A stretch of 64,000 nt of DNA from Aptenodytes patagonicus (GCF_965638725.1 NC_134954.1:6195001-6259000); one strand, 5' to 3'; counted from the stretch's first letter, positions 51,008 through 63,080 are shown. The notes: generated by a model not told the origin, from the sequence alone. Made by a program: numbers and translations.

Positions 51008-51156
51008 CTATACTTGTGCCTCTTCCGTAGATTTTTCTCTTGGTTGTTTCTTTTGAATACAAGGTTGTATAAGTAAAAATATTATTCCCACCATGTATAG
51101 CAAGCCAGAGATGTAAAAAGAAAAATCGTATTTATGTGTGATGTCATAGATCCAAC
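51008..51156 (-). CDS. SLC16A14: SLC16A14 last coding exon
   Basis: The acceptor CTTATTTTGCAG precedes GTTGGATC. It encodes WIYDITHKYDFSFYISGLLY through the stop, residues 469-516. It contains the last membrane segment and a short basic/acidic cytosolic tail. Confidence 0.95.
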
Positions 51157-54100
51157 CTGCAAAATAAGGACAGAACAGGTTTGTTACAAAGCTTGACAAC
51201 AAGGTACACTGCATGGGAAAACACGAAAAACACTGCACATTTCTCTTACGGCATTTCAGTCAAATCCATAGATGTTTTGTGGAAAAAAGAGGGGGCAATT
51301 GTCTCCTCCTCTAGATGCTACAAATGGAAATGTATTAACAAAATCTCCTGCTCATTCACCAGAACTAGTGCAAAAGCTATCCCCTCATTTCCCTATCACG
51401 GAAGCCTAGCTCTGTGCCATCCCGAGAAGCCAAGCAACCTTCCCTCTGAAACTGTACGTTTTTCAAATAAGTTATCACAGGTCTGACTTTAAAACAGACA
51501 TTTTGGAATCCCAAACCAATTAGTTCTTCCACCCCACTGTTTTCTTTGTAAAACGCCCGATACTGCAGGCTACTTCAAATGCTGTGCCTTGTGCAAGCAA
51601 ACACATTCCCAATAGCTTTCTCAGAGACTCGCGTACCGATAAAAGACTTTTCGAGAGAGATAATCTCAGTACTGCAATGACTCTCATTCCAACCTTAATT
51701 CCGTCGCAAAAATACATTGAAGTTACTTCAGAAAGGTTTGAGAACCCAAAATAGCAAAATTCCCTCCTGTCGTGCTGGTTGCACTGCGGTGTAACCTCAA
51801 GATCAGAAGCTTTTTTCACATCAGCTAATTGCATCCTATTTGCTTCGTTGCTAATGACCAAATACAAAGACACGCTGAGCGCAGACTGAGCGGTGCTGAA
51901 AGAATACGCGGTAGAGTAAAACACTGCTGCTTTTCAAAGGGCGCTAAATGAGCCTTCTCCTAAATCGTGTCAGCTCACTCAACGGTGGGGAGAGAAGGTG
52001 AGAGCATTCTCGCTTGTGCTGCCAACAGCTTCAGTTCAGCCTAGTGCCATCCCTGGCTGACCACCGCCGTTCTCACAAGGTTTCTTACTGCTTTCTTCCG
52101 ATTTGCGTATCCGTAAAAGATAGCCGTAGTCTGTCTGGCTTTAGCATTGACGATCAGCACCTGTATCTCTCCTGTGCTTCCCTGCCTCCTTCTATGAGAA
52201 AATTTATCATGAATGTTTGTTTAAACCTAAGTAACTTTAGGGATAACATACATACACTTCTACCTTCTGCTGTGGCTGGCCGTCAAGAGATTATGAGCAG
52301 TGCAGGCCCCAAAGTAGGTATTTCTGGCTGAAGGAAGGCAAAGCTAAGTCAGTTAAATCAACACATCCATTGGCAGCTTAGGGTGGTGACACCCAAACAC
52401 ACTTCATAGTTCTTGGGGGTGATACTACGGTACAAACACCTGCCTACCCTGAAAACTATTCATCATTGTTTCATCTGGAGGCATGAGATAGCGCACATAC
52501 TACACGAAACACATAAAAATAGGTTAAACCTTTCCATTTTAAAAAAGCGTGTGATAATATTGCAAGGAAACGTACCACTGAAAGGCGAGCTTGCGATAGA
52601 TTTGGGGTTATTTGCAAGGATGGTAATTTGCAGTGTGTGAACAGTGAGCTGGTACCCAGCCGATGTGATCTGTGAATTTGTGCAATGTAAAGCTGGATGT
52701 TACGGTCCGTCCCGGAGCAGCTGTAATTTTGTTAACTACACGTGCTCAGAACATAAGAAATCTCAATAATAGAAGAAGTGACACGGTTATTATACAAACA
52801 TCTGTTGGTTAGAGATTTGAACCTTTTACCTGCAAAGGGTGGTCCAAGCAATGCAGATATTCCGTTGGCACAAATGATGATGCCATAGGCATTTGCAAGG
52901 TGTTTAGTTCCAACTAAATCTTCAGTCACAACAGGCATTAGAGAAAAATAGCCGCTAGAAAATCCTATTAGAGCACAAACCACAGCCAGGCTAACGTATG
53001 TTTGCATTAGTGGCAAAGTAAGAATGCAGGTGACCAGGGTAAAGTTAGCCATGAGGAAGACGTTCCACGTGCTGATGCACGGGAGATCAGAGATGATTCC
53101 AAGGATCACTTTACCAAAAATATGAACAATGGCTATAATGGATGTCAGAGGGAATATATTGTTCTGGCTAGGTAAGTTGTACTGCTTGACTATTTCTGGG
53201 AGATGAATAAAGGGAATGACAAAGCTGCTATAGGCGAACAAAGCCCAAATTATAAAGGCCACAAATACTCTATTGGTAAACAGTGACGCAGCTCCAAAGT
53301 AGCTGGAGTACCATATTGCAAAGCCCTTCCTGACCGTAACCGTCAGCTGGCTCACTGTCTTAAGAATGCGCAGTCCATACATATTCCTTCCGCTTCTAGA
53401 TTTACCTCCAATTTCTATGTGCTGAACGCTGTCAAGCACTTCTTCATTTGTTGCCTCTTCTTTTTTTTCCGGTTCTTCACTGAGGACTCCGTTAGATTTT
53501 ATAGTCTCTGCCGAATGGGACAGAGCTTTTGCCTGATTATCTTCACTATTACTCCTCGCAACGTATTTTTCACTAACAACGTCTTTGGGAGAGAGCGGTC
53601 TCATAAGCGCCCCGCAGACACAAAGGTTGAGGGAGACGGCGCCCTGGATGAACATGGCATTCCTCCACCCAAATTCGGTGCAAAGGTACTTCAGTAAGGC
53701 AGTCATTAGGAAAGCTCCAAACCCTGTTCCCGTGGTACTGAGTCCTTGTGCAAGCGCTCTTCTCTTCTGAAAATACTGCCCCACCATGACCACCGCAGGC
53801 AGATAAACCATGCCACTTCCAACGCCTATGAAAATAATAAAAACCAAAGTCAATCGGAACTTCTTGCCGACATGATAAAAAGCAGTGAAATGAATCAGTT
53901 TTGTGCCTAACTTTTGCACAAGCATAGCAGCAAAAACGGGAATAAATAATATTCAATTCTCATGTTAACTTTCGTTTCTGTCTTGCAGTATTTTCCAAAA
54001 TTTGCAACACTCATTCCAGTGAGAATACAATACTGCTATTTAACTGCTGGAAAAACTGAAACACGTGGAAGATAAAACCTTTACCTCAGTTCAGCGTGAC

Positions 54101-57100
54101 ACCACTGGAAAGCCCCAACATCCCACAGCAAATCAGTGACAGTCAATACGGGGACAAACATAAACAAACCCTATTTTGAAATATCTGCATTTGCTGTATT
54201 TGCATCTGATTGCATCAGCGACCAGAAATTGCTTTTGCCTAAGTTCACCAGCAGTGAAGATCCCGACTGAGTTTTTTGTCCTTGCTTTGCAACTGTGGGG
54301 CCACAGTGACCGTGAGGTACGTTTCAGGGGTCAGCACGGGGGGTTAGCCCGGTGGTAGGACCTCGGGTGCCCGCCAGGTTTCTCTTTGGGCGCTCCAGGG
54401 AAGTCCAGGGAGGGCCACACAGTAGCCGCACAGGCACATTCTTAAAAGACAGATCTCTAATTTTGTAGAAATTCCCTCACTTGTAGTTAAAAACCAGGGT
54501 ATTAATGGTACCTCTTTCAAGCAGAAAGTGGTGAGAGTTGTGCAAACACATCATTAAAGGTAACAGTTGCCCAGTTTTTCTCACAGCAAATTCCTGACAG
54601 AGGGGATTTAGACTGGAAGAGGTGTGTGCAGAAGATGCTTCCAAATCCACTGTGATCGTAATTTAGAACAGTGTTTTGGGCTTAAAAGTTTTCCTAAACA
54701 GCTGATAACGCAGCTGCATGCAGCTACAGCATGATCTAGCTACAGCTAGATCGGAGACAGAGCTGTTATTCCAGCAAAGCCTGAAAAAAAGCACCTCAAC
54801 ATCACGGCAGTGTACCGTGGTCAGAGCTGACTTGTTTCGCCTGTTAGAAGTATTTATTCCTTTGCTATGCAAATACACGATCAGGTTTTTGTTTGGCACA
54901 AGGTCTCCCTCCCCAAACCCAGCCACAAACTCTCTGCCCCCCCAAAAGACTCCCTGCCTCGTCAGACCGGCCTGCCGTTGACTGCGGCGAAAAAACAGTA
55001 CGTTCTTTCTGAAAAGGAGCAAGGGCTGAGATAAAGAGTGTGTAGATTCCCGTCTGCTTGATTATATTCAATATATATGGAAACAGAAATTCCGAAAAGG
55101 GCAGAACCCTGCATGTAATTATTGCTCTTTGTTCAGGAATTTACAACGTTACTGAAAGCTACGGTATGGTGGTATAAAGAGTCGTCACAGCGATGCTTGC
55201 TAGTTTCAATTTTTTTCCATCCAGAGAGCTAGGTAAAAAATTACGTACAGAAATTCTGCAGATTTCTCTGTAATTCTGTGAAAGGGTAGTTTGGGGGAAT
55301 GGAGGGTACTGAAGCTATTATTAGTATTGCAAACAATTTTTTTTCATAACGCATCTGTCACGTATAACACAGATACCATGCTTTGTTTGCAAACGTAACT
55401 GGCCACGTTATCCGTCGAGTGAATAATATTTCAAAGCCCCTGGAATTGCTCAGTGTCGCTCAGATAATTATTAAAGGCCAAATTCTGTATTTCTCACTTG
55501 GATCACTTGAACATTTTCGTTTCATGCCTATTAACAGCTTCTCTTTCCAGAAATGAACAGTGAATAAAATGGAGTAGTGCTTTAAGTAGATAATACTGGG
55601 TTCTTCTACATAACTTTCTTAAAGTAACTAAATTTTTTCACAAGAAGCCACGTTTTGCTAGAAACTGAGCATGCAGGCACTAAGGATCTATTGGTTTTCA
55701 AGAAAGATGCCTAAACACGCATGCCTTTTCATATTTTTGATTGGGCTCTTACACATGTCAAAAGGTTTTCTAGAGACCTAATTCCGATAAAAATAACGAA
55801 ATATTACTTCTTTCAGTGATTTTGATTGTAAAACAATGTAGCAAAATTAATGCTATTTATTAGCAGTTGTTGATGTAATCTGAATATCCTCTATTAGAAA
55901 TGGCGCATGAAATACAGCCACATGCATTGTCCTAATTCAGGCTGGGGTAGAGTTAATGTTCTTCACAGTAGCTGCTATGGGGCTGTGTTTTGGATTTGTG
56001 CTGGAAACAGTGCTGATAACACAGGGATGTTTTCGTTACTGCTGAGCAGTGCTGACACACAGTCGAGGCCTTTTCTGCCTCTCACCCCACCCCACCAGCG
56101 AGCAGGCTGGGGGGGCACAAGAAGCTGGGAGGGGACACAGCCGGGACAGCTGACCCCAACTGACCCAAGGGATATCCCACACCATATGACGTCATGCTCA
56201 GTATATAAAGCCGGGGGAAGAAGGAGGAAGGGGGGGATGTTTGGAGTGATGGCGTTTGTCTTCCCAAGTCACCGTTACACGTGACGGAACCCTGCTTTCC
56301 TGGGGATGGCTGAACACCCGCCTGCCGATGGGAAGCAGTGAATGGATTCCTTGTTTTGCTTTGCTTGTGCGCGCGGCTTTTGCTTTACCTCTTAAACTGT
56401 CTTTATCTCACTTTTACCCTTCTGATTCTCTCCCCCGTCCCACCGCAGGAGAGTGAGCGAGCAGCTGTGTGAGGCTTAGCTGCCTACCAGCAGTAACCCA
56501 CAACACCCTTTAAAATGGGTTTTGAAGCAGTACATAGTTATCATAATCGTGTATTTTATTAATGGCGAGCAGCTCCTGTAGAAAACACTTGCTGTTTCTT
56601 CCTGTGACAAAGAGAGGAGTTAGCTAGATATATAATTCAACCATGTTTTAACATCTTTAAATTCCACTTGTTAGAGTTTGGGTTACATTAATTCTTCTAA
56701 TTAAAAATGTCCTCTAATATATTCACTTGGGAGAAACTGATAAAAATACCATCTTGACGTGGCAGATGTAAATGACAACAAAAGTCATCGGGGCCCAATC
56801 CACTGAGTAAATAAGTAAGTTTTCTGGAAAGATAACAGGCTGTAAAGAGTGTGAAAGAAAAGCTGGAATAACTTTACAGTCTAACTTCCCTCTTTACTCA
56901 CCCAGATAACCTTCAAAGGAATCAAAAATAATTGAAAGAACTGTCAAACGTTAGTACAGCTTACCGGCTGTCACTCCAAACGTAAGGAAGAGGTAGTGCA
57001 CATTTGAGGCATAGGCACTCAGTATCCAACCTAGGGCATTCAATATCCCTCCAATTATAGCTGTCTTGCGGCACCCGCACATGCTGATGAATAAACCAAT

Positions 57101-58236
57101 GAAAGGGCCTGTTAAAAAACATGAAAAAATGTTAAATTGTTTATTTAATTCTCTACACTCTTTAATAATTTTTCACATGAAGAGTCTTAATGTTTTAAAC
57201 AAAATGTTAAGCATCAGGCTATTCATGCAATTCAGTTTATTCTCCCTATTACTGTTTAATATCGTGAAAAGAAAAATTCAACCGACTGACCAAATACTTA
57301 GTAAATACCCGCAGGACCTAAAATCAAAGTTGCCCCATGAGGAAGGGACAGTTTAAACAGAGGAAGAAACTGAAACCGTTGTTCCCAATACTAATGCTGT
57401 GCGAGTGCAGGCCTTTTTCACAAGTAACTAGAAAGTAAACATTTCATTTTGTTTTCAGTGGAATATTTTAGGCAGACCTAAACACAACTTTTTCAATCTT
57501 AATTTAGGGAGACAGAGGTGTGTATATACATATATACACAAACATACCCCTCCAAATATTATTTTGGGTTGATCCAACCACAACTTAAAAAATAAATTCT
57601 AGTTCATCTGCCAAATTGAAAATATAAACTGTCCAAATTCAACATTTTCTCTTCCCAGATAGAGTACGGGGAGGACCACAAGCTTCACAGATGATCTGCT
57701 TTCTTAATTCTAGTGAGACCTTGAAGTCACAGGCATCCTTTCCTGCTCATGCTGTCTCCTGGAGTAATTGTCTTCTTTATCATCATCTTCCCTGTTGTTC
57801 CCTTTCTCCCTCTAACTTGTAAAATTTGTCCTGGTGACTTTAAAAAGGCAACTCAGGAGAACTTGGGCAGCTCTGCTAATAAAATGGAAAACTGTAAGAA
57901 AATACTTGAGGGATGAGTGGCAAACATATTCTAAAAATCTGTGTAGTTCTGAAATAAATTATGCTGGAACATACCTACAATCAGTGTAATGCCCATGCTG
58001 AGGGAGCTAACCCACGCTGTTAAGCCACGACTTTGATTAAACTCTTCAAGCCATTCCATGTTGAGTATTCCAAGGGCCATTTGGGACCCCATGATAAGTA
58101 TGTGCACAAGGAAAGAGGAAAGTACAATCATCCAAGCCCATCCTCCATCGATGTTTGGATTAGGCTTAATTGGCTTACTTCCAGCTTTTGAGTCATCTCC
58201 AAAATCGTATCCAATATCCTCTCGACTAGCATACAT
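51008..58236 (-). CDS. SLC16A14: SLC16A14, monocarboxylate transporter 14 (whole coding gene, four coding exons)
   Basis: Coding exons on the minus strand are 58236-57975, 57108-56965, 53825-52830 and 51156-51008. They join in frame (all junctions phase 1) to 1,551 nt, or 516 residues; human MCT14 is about 510. It is a 12-TM major facilitator protein of the plasma membrane. The TM1 family signature DGGWAW is at residues 30-35, and the TM5 signature YFQKRRALAQGLSTTGTGFG starts at residue 153. A long acidic, serine-rich loop (about 213-318) separates the two halves. Where MCT1 has its TM8 Asp/Arg pair, this protein appears to have H370 and K374 (my alignment from memory). This supports a substrate other than simple proton-coupled lactate transport. 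MCT14 is an orphan transporter. Start chosen at ATG 58236, where MYASREDIGYDF aligns with the human start. Confidence 0.97.
51157..52829 (-). other. SLC16A14: SLC16A14 intron before last coding exon
   Basis: A 1.67-kb GT-AG intron. The frames inside are not protein-like. No repeat family was recognised. Confidence 0.9.
52830..53825 (-). CDS. SLC16A14: SLC16A14 large central coding exon
   Basis: 996 nt between acceptor ATTATTTTCATAG and donor GTAAAAGG. It encodes residues 137-467: the TM5 motif, the second signature, the whole central loop and most of the C-terminal half, with FAYSSFVIPFIHLPEIV and GYFSLMPVVTEDLVG. The exon is uninterrupted by stops. The loop (LSPKDVV through SRSGRNMYG) is the least conserved part. 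Confidence 0.97.
54711..54752. repeat. Inverted-repeat cluster
   Basis: A 12-bp palindrome GCTGCATGCAGC (54,713-54,724) is followed by a hairpin at 54,733-54,752 with stem GATCTAGC, loop TACA and exact complement. The word CTACAGC recurs between them. Confidence 0.85.
55928..56516 (+). mobile_element. Solo LTR, avian ERVL-like
   Basis: About 589 bp, beginning TGTCCTAATTCAGG and ending CACAACA, so with TG...CA ends. It matches a long terminal repeat that I recall as common in bird genomes (GGCTGGGGTAGAGTTAATG; CACCCCACCCCACCAGCGAG; GGGACAGCTGACCCCAACTG). It carries TGACGTCA at 56,187-56,194 and TATATAAAG at 56,202-56,210 in plus orientation. No internal viral genes adjoin it, so it is a solo LTR left by recombination. 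No flanking duplication is clear. It is antisense to SLC16A14. The family name is from memory. Confidence 0.85.
56965..57108 (-). CDS. SLC16A14: SLC16A14 coding exon 2
   Basis: The acceptor GTTTTTTAACAG precedes GCCCTTTC, and the donor is GTAAGC. It encodes residues 88-136, GPFIGLFISMCGCRKTAIIG through NVHYLFLTFGVTAG, which form membrane segments of the N-terminal half. This 144-nt exon contains no long open frame and is found only by its splice sites and homology. Confidence 0.96.
57109..57974 (-). other. SLC16A14: SLC16A14 intron between coding exons 1 and 2
   Basis: An 866-bp intron containing a short TATACATATATACA microsatellite near 57,523. Nothing else was recognised. Confidence 0.9.
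57975..58236 (-). CDS. SLC16A14: SLC16A14 coding exon 1 (exon 2 of the transcript)
   Basis: The exon starts at 58251 after acceptor TTGTTTCAG. Fifteen untranslated bases (AATACCGTGGAGAAA) precede ATG. It encodes residues 1-87: MYASREDIGYDF, a hydrophilic N-terminus, then DGGWAWMIVLSSFLVHILIMG (TM1) and TM2 start. The donor is GTATGT. The context GAAAATGT has A at -3. An apparent in-frame ATG at 58260 lies in the intron and is rejected. Confidence 0.96.
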
Positions 58237-58251
58237 TTTCTCCACGGTATT

Positions 58252-61200
58252 CTGAAACAAATGCAGTAAATGCCTTCAAAATACACACAAAATTATCAGA
58301 TTTTGTAGTTTGGTTATAGTGAATGGCATAAATCACAACCGTATTCCACCATTAGTGCAGTTGTAAAGCGAATACTGGGTTTTCATTGTTCAAATGTAAA
58401 ACGCTTAGAAAATTCTCTAACTAATGTATTTCTTTGCGTACCTTATTATCACGGCTGTCTATGCAGGAGCATTTATGTGTTGACAGTAGGCTGCATTATT
58501 TCCATTACTATATATTTTACTTACTTGTAGGTGGCTGAGAGCACTCACTCCTCATGGGTTGACTGTGGTCACAAAACAACACTGGTCTCTCTCTGTATAT
58601 TCCTTCTCCGTATCACCTTCTGCTGTCCCAGTAAGACTATGTGCCTTTGTGTTCAAGTTGATAAAGCTTGGAATAAAAAAAGCAAATCCTGAAGAGGCAG
58701 GTAGATGAAGTTACCATAGCTTTTCAGAGGAAACCAGTTTCGAGTAGTGGAAGAACAAGAGTGAAGACAGAAAAAGATAAAGATTTAAGGTTCTTTATGT
58801 TCAAAATGCTTTGCTTGCGTAAATTACAACAAGGGGACTGTTACTAACCATCTGGCAAGCTTTAAACTTTCATTAGAGTCAGCCTGACAAACAGTTTGTT
58901 ATTATGCTTTCAGTTTCCATAATATTAATCCATATAACCCTACTAAACCCAAAGAATTCTTCCAAATTAGTGTCAATGCCTGTCGGAATCAAACCGAGTG
59001 GCAGAGTTAGTGCATAGGTGTATGTAGGATCAGGCCATAATAGCTTAATTTGATTACTTTGATTTCTTCCATTGTTAGTCTAAGTGAAGGTTGCAACACA
59101 ATGTGAAAATAATTTCAAAACAATTTTTAATTGATTAACAGGCAAGGTGCAGAACCCAGTCTTCCCTCCATCTGATTTCTGCTGCAACATATTGAAATAT
59201 TACCCGACCGTGGAGCACCACATAGGTTTCCATGGAGACTAGAAATGTAATGATACAAATTACCAGAGATGGTAATTTTTTGTCTTCTTTTCTTCTCCGG
59301 AGAAGTAAAAAGAGCCATCAGCTTCACAACAGCCAAAAGAGAGAAGAAAGTTATCAAAAACTGGTTAAAAAAGCTTCTTATGCATTCTGTGAGCCCCCAG
59401 AAGGTGTGCCTCAGGCCTAGCTCCTCACTACTGAAAACTGGAAGTGAATGGAGTAACTCAGATTCTGTACTAACTGAAAATTTGGGCTGTTGTCTTTAAA
59501 TATGTGAGTATATTTTGCTTCTCCAGTTACTACCTTTCCAACCTATTTTACGTTTTTCGTATTGCTAGATAAACATACAGAGGCGGCCTTGAAGTATTTC
59601 ATACTAACACGTAGATGGAGTCAGCGCCGATCGGTCAAAGCTAGCATTTCTTTCGCAGGCAACAGTGAAAACCTGCCGATAGATGTAACCTCTCCAGACT
59701 GGCTGCTGGGTCAGTTACCTTCGTAGTTAAGTGCCACGCGTGCTATTTGCAGTACAGGTAATTATGTGTAGCTAAGGGCAGCTGGAACACCTAGGTTCCT
59801 CCAAGAGCACACAGATTTGCCTCATAGTGAAGCGGAGCTAAAATAATCAAGTTTTTCATAGATGGGTACTCTTTAGGGACCGAGTTATCGCTAGCCCTAA
59901 CGTGGCCGTGGAAGGTATTGGTGACACAGCGAGGAAGAACAAGAGCCGTGCACGTTTAACGCCTGCCGCACAAGCAGATAAGCTGGGGCCAGCTGGTGAG
60001 TCCACACCCGCGTGCCAGCGGAAACACACACTGAAATGGGTTACCGGCTTTTTGTTTCCCAACCAAGAGGCAGAGAGAAGGGGGATTACGCCGAGAGCTC
60101 TTTCTAGCGGTCCTGCAGGGTGTCTGAGGCAGGACTGTGTACGTGGTGAGGGGAAAGGTAGCAGGGGAACAAGTCAGAGCCGTGCAGTGGTGCAGACTTT
60201 TTTTTGAACACAGGAGGACAGCCTGGGACGGCCCTAGTTAAAATTATACTTCACCCTTCCTCTGCAGAGGGTAGGTCTTAAAGATGACATCTCAACTCTT
60301 TCCTATTAATGTATGAGGAGCCAGATCCCCCATTGATGTCGTTCCTATGACTACTTATGGAGGATTCAGCCCACTCACGAGAGAGAAGAATACCAACCGC
60401 ATAAAGGTAATAAAGATAGTGAATAATCATGCTAATGGGAAATAACGAGAAGTAGCAGAATGAAGGAGAACTGCAAGCTGTTAAGCATACTCTGTGTAAG
60501 ATTAGTGAAAAAGTATGATGGATATTACAGTACATCTTGGATAATGGAATACAAAATTATGTAACTAAAGATTCAGAGCCAGGATTAAATGTGGAGCCTC
60601 ACCTTTTTCATGCCTTTGACTGGTTTTGTGTGCACCTGGATACTGATACTGGATACAAAAATTTTCTTCTTTGGACAGGGAATAGATACATACATCTTTT
60701 ATATATTTTAAATTATATAAAGCAAAAATAATTGACATTGAGATGAAAAGATACGACACTCATCTTTGCAATCTTGCTGACAGAACGGGCTTAGATTGAT
60801 TAGATGCAAGTTAATGTCATGCTTGCATCAACCCCCGCAAATCTTCAGAAAATGCATATATCTTCCCTTTGAACTGGATTCGTGCTTATTATTACTTTTA
60901 TATTATTAACTTTCCACTAACGTCACAAGTTCAGAGCGAATACACTCAAAAGCAGGGAAGGCCATTTCCAATAATTGCACAAAGTCTCAGGCTCTGGATA
61001 AAGCAAGGACTATCCAGATGACTGGATCCTCTCCCCACCACTGACCCATCGCCCGGGGGCCTATCGCACCCGGGAGAAAGGCACTTACCTGCCCTCGGCC
61101 TTCCTCCCACACCACAGCACTGCCAAGAACACAGTATCACGGGAGGCAGAGAAGCCCAAGGGGCTCTTTGCAATCGTGAAACCCTAGAGAAAGTGCAACG

Positions 61201-62884
61201 AAAACGACAGCAGCCGATTTGTGAAGCCAGCCGTATCTCCCAACGAGCAAGGTAGCGAAGACCCACTCACAGTAACCGTGTTCGAACAGAGCCCCTCACC
61301 AGGGATTGCATTTAAAGGCAGGAGAATCTGGATTCTTGTTTGGTCAGCTGGAGAAGGACTAGATTTTTTTTCAGAAAAGCTTTTTATATCGTATGCACAC
61401 ACAGTATGCAGAACTCTTAGAAAACTGGCCCAAACGTTAGTGCCCAGGAAGATGCTGAGCTTTTTTGAAAATCGGACTCATGAGCTATTTTAGGGACAAA
61501 TGCAGGTGCTGTAGTAAGACCAAAGTTAGCAGCAAAACGCTGAAGTTCCCTGTACCATCAGTGGAGCTACGGCTCTCTAGCTTGTAGTTGAACTGAATCA
61601 TCGAAAAAATCTGATTTGGTAGAAAAAGTCCGTATGATGAATAATTTACATATACTTCAGTAACGTCTTCCAGTACCTGATCGCCTCAGTGTTAAAAAGT
61701 AAAGGCACTTCCAATGGATAACTCATAAATGCATTATAAATAGTAATGAGTTTTGCTTCACAGTATTCCCAGTAGACATGCCACACGCAATTATTTGTCT
61801 TTCGAAGACATACAGAAAAAACATTGTTAAAAACATAAGTTTATTTTGGGTGTCGTAAGTTTTGGCAGCCTAACTTCAACCTGCTAATACGTCGAGCACT
61901 TCAGCTGCCAGTGACTTCGCTGGAGACGTGGGTGCTGGCCGCTTCTGCAGATCAGAGCCACGGCGCGTAACTGTGCATGCCCAGCAAGGAAGAGAAAATC
62001 GGGGAGATTAAACGCTTAAAACGCTGAACTAATTGCCAGGGTCGCAAATTCGCATCAAGTCGGCGGCAGTTCAACGTCCAGACTCCGGCTGCCGCCCTTC
62101 AGCCCCGAGGGCCGCTTCCCAGGCCCTGCTCGGAAGACCCCTCCGGGAGACCCCTCGCTGCTGTTCTGCCTCAGCGCGACCCGCCAGCGGCCCCACGTCC
62201 CCGGGGACGGCGGGAACGGGCTCAGGTAATAAACGTTATTTCTCCCCTTGGCGCCAAGGGAATGGGCAGCTTGCGTCAGGCGCTGTACCTCTATTTTGTA
62301 AACGGTGACAGACCGTTACTGGAGCAGCCCAAGGCAGGGGATAGACTCTTCCCCCCCCTCCCCGGGTAAGACATTTGGGAGCTTTACACCTTACGCCCTC
62401 CCCAGCATTCAAGTTAAGCTCATCTACCCAAAACACCGCTCAGACGGGGAGGGCTGCCGTCCCCCCAGCCCCGGGCTGCCACGGCGGCCGCGCTCGTCGC
62501 GGAGCCCGCGGCGCAGGGGCAGGGGCGGGGGCCCGGGGGCCCGGCCGCCCGGGCCGGGGCTCAGCCGCCTCCCCTTGCCGACGGGGGCTGCGGCGGCGGG
62601 GCCGGGCGGCGGGGCGGCGTTTGGGAGGACGGCGCGGCCGCAGGCGCCGCCCGCCCGCCGGAGCACAAAGGATGACCGCTAGTTACCCCGCTGCGGCGGC
62701 GGCACGGAGGGGCCGGGGCCGGGGCCGCCGCCGCCTCCCGCCGCCCCCGGGCAGCCCCGCGGCCGCGCCGCACCGCGCCGGGCCAGCCCGCTTCTGCCGC
62801 AGGCGGCGCGGCTACCGCGCGTTCCCCTGCCCGCGCCGGTGCCGGTGCCATGCGGCGGCTCCCGGCTCCTCCCGAGGTACTCAC
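58252..62884 (-). other. SLC16A14: SLC16A14 5' intron
   Basis: A 4.6-kb intron between the presumed non-coding first exon in the CpG island and the first coding exon. It holds one splice-bounded segment at 61,089-61,183 that could be an alternative 5' exon. No repeat family or other gene was recognised. Confidence 0.6.
61089..61183 (-). other. SLC16A14: Candidate alternative 5' exon of SLC16A14
   Basis: On the minus strand the acceptor TTGCACTTTCTCTAG (AG at 61,185-61,184) bounds a 95-nt segment. It ends in GGGCAG before the perfect donor GTAAGT (from 61,088). The segment is more GC-rich than its surroundings. It could be an optional 5' UTR exon or a chance pair of splice sites. Confidence 0.3.
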
Positions 62885-63080
62885 CGCGCCGGGCCCCGCC
62901 AGCGCCGTCGCCCCAGCCCGCCGCGGCGCCGAGTCCCCGCTGTCGGCCAAACCCGCCGCGCCGCTCCGCGCCCCGAGAGCTGCTGCGGGCTCCGGCGTCC
63001 ACCTGCGCCCGGCTCCGCTCAGCCGCCCGCGCCGGCCCAGCTTCGCCCCTGCTCGCCGCCCCGGGGCTTATTTTCTGTAG
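62030..63080. promoter_or_regulatory. SLC16A14: CpG island, SLC16A14 promoter region
   Basis: G+C and CpG rise sharply from about 62.03 kb, peak at 62.45-63.06 kb, and fall back to AT-rich sequence. GC boxes and CGG/CCG runs are frequent. A 16-bp palindrome, CCCTTGGCGCCAAGGG, is at 62,245-62,260. It is the only island near the 5' end of SLC16A14. A rightward transcript from the same island is possible, but none is visible. Confidence 0.75.
62885..63080 (-). other. SLC16A14: Candidate SLC16A14 non-coding exon 1
   Basis: On the minus strand GGCGCG followed by GTGAGTACC is a consensus donor, with the last exon base at 62,885. It would splice to the acceptor at 58,251. The reading frame that enters coding exon 1 stays open upstream for about 60 codons, to a TAA at 63,068-63,070, but contains no ATG. 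The coding start at 58,236 therefore stands. The upper limit is a guess. Confidence 0.5.

Larger units (their letters stand above)
53826..56964 (-). other. SLC16A14: SLC16A14 intron with solo LTR
   Basis: A 3.1-kb intron. It holds an inverted-repeat cluster at 54,711-54,752 and an antisense solo LTR at 55,928-56,516. No further gene was seen. Confidence 0.9.

Noticed and set aside
53832..53925. N-terminal part of the open frame that continues upstream of the large SLC16A14 exon
   Set aside because: It lies before the acceptor AG at 53,827-53,826 and has no homology to the family. It is intronic read-through.
58237..58260. Alternative earlier start (eight residues upstream) for SLC16A14
   Set aside because: The apparent ATG overlaps intron sequence before the TTTCAG acceptor, so it is not in the mature mRNA.
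62885..63067. In-frame N-terminal extension of SLC16A14 through exon 1
   Set aside because: The frame is open and joins coding exon 1 in phase, but it has no ATG, and the human start aligns with MYAS at 58,236.
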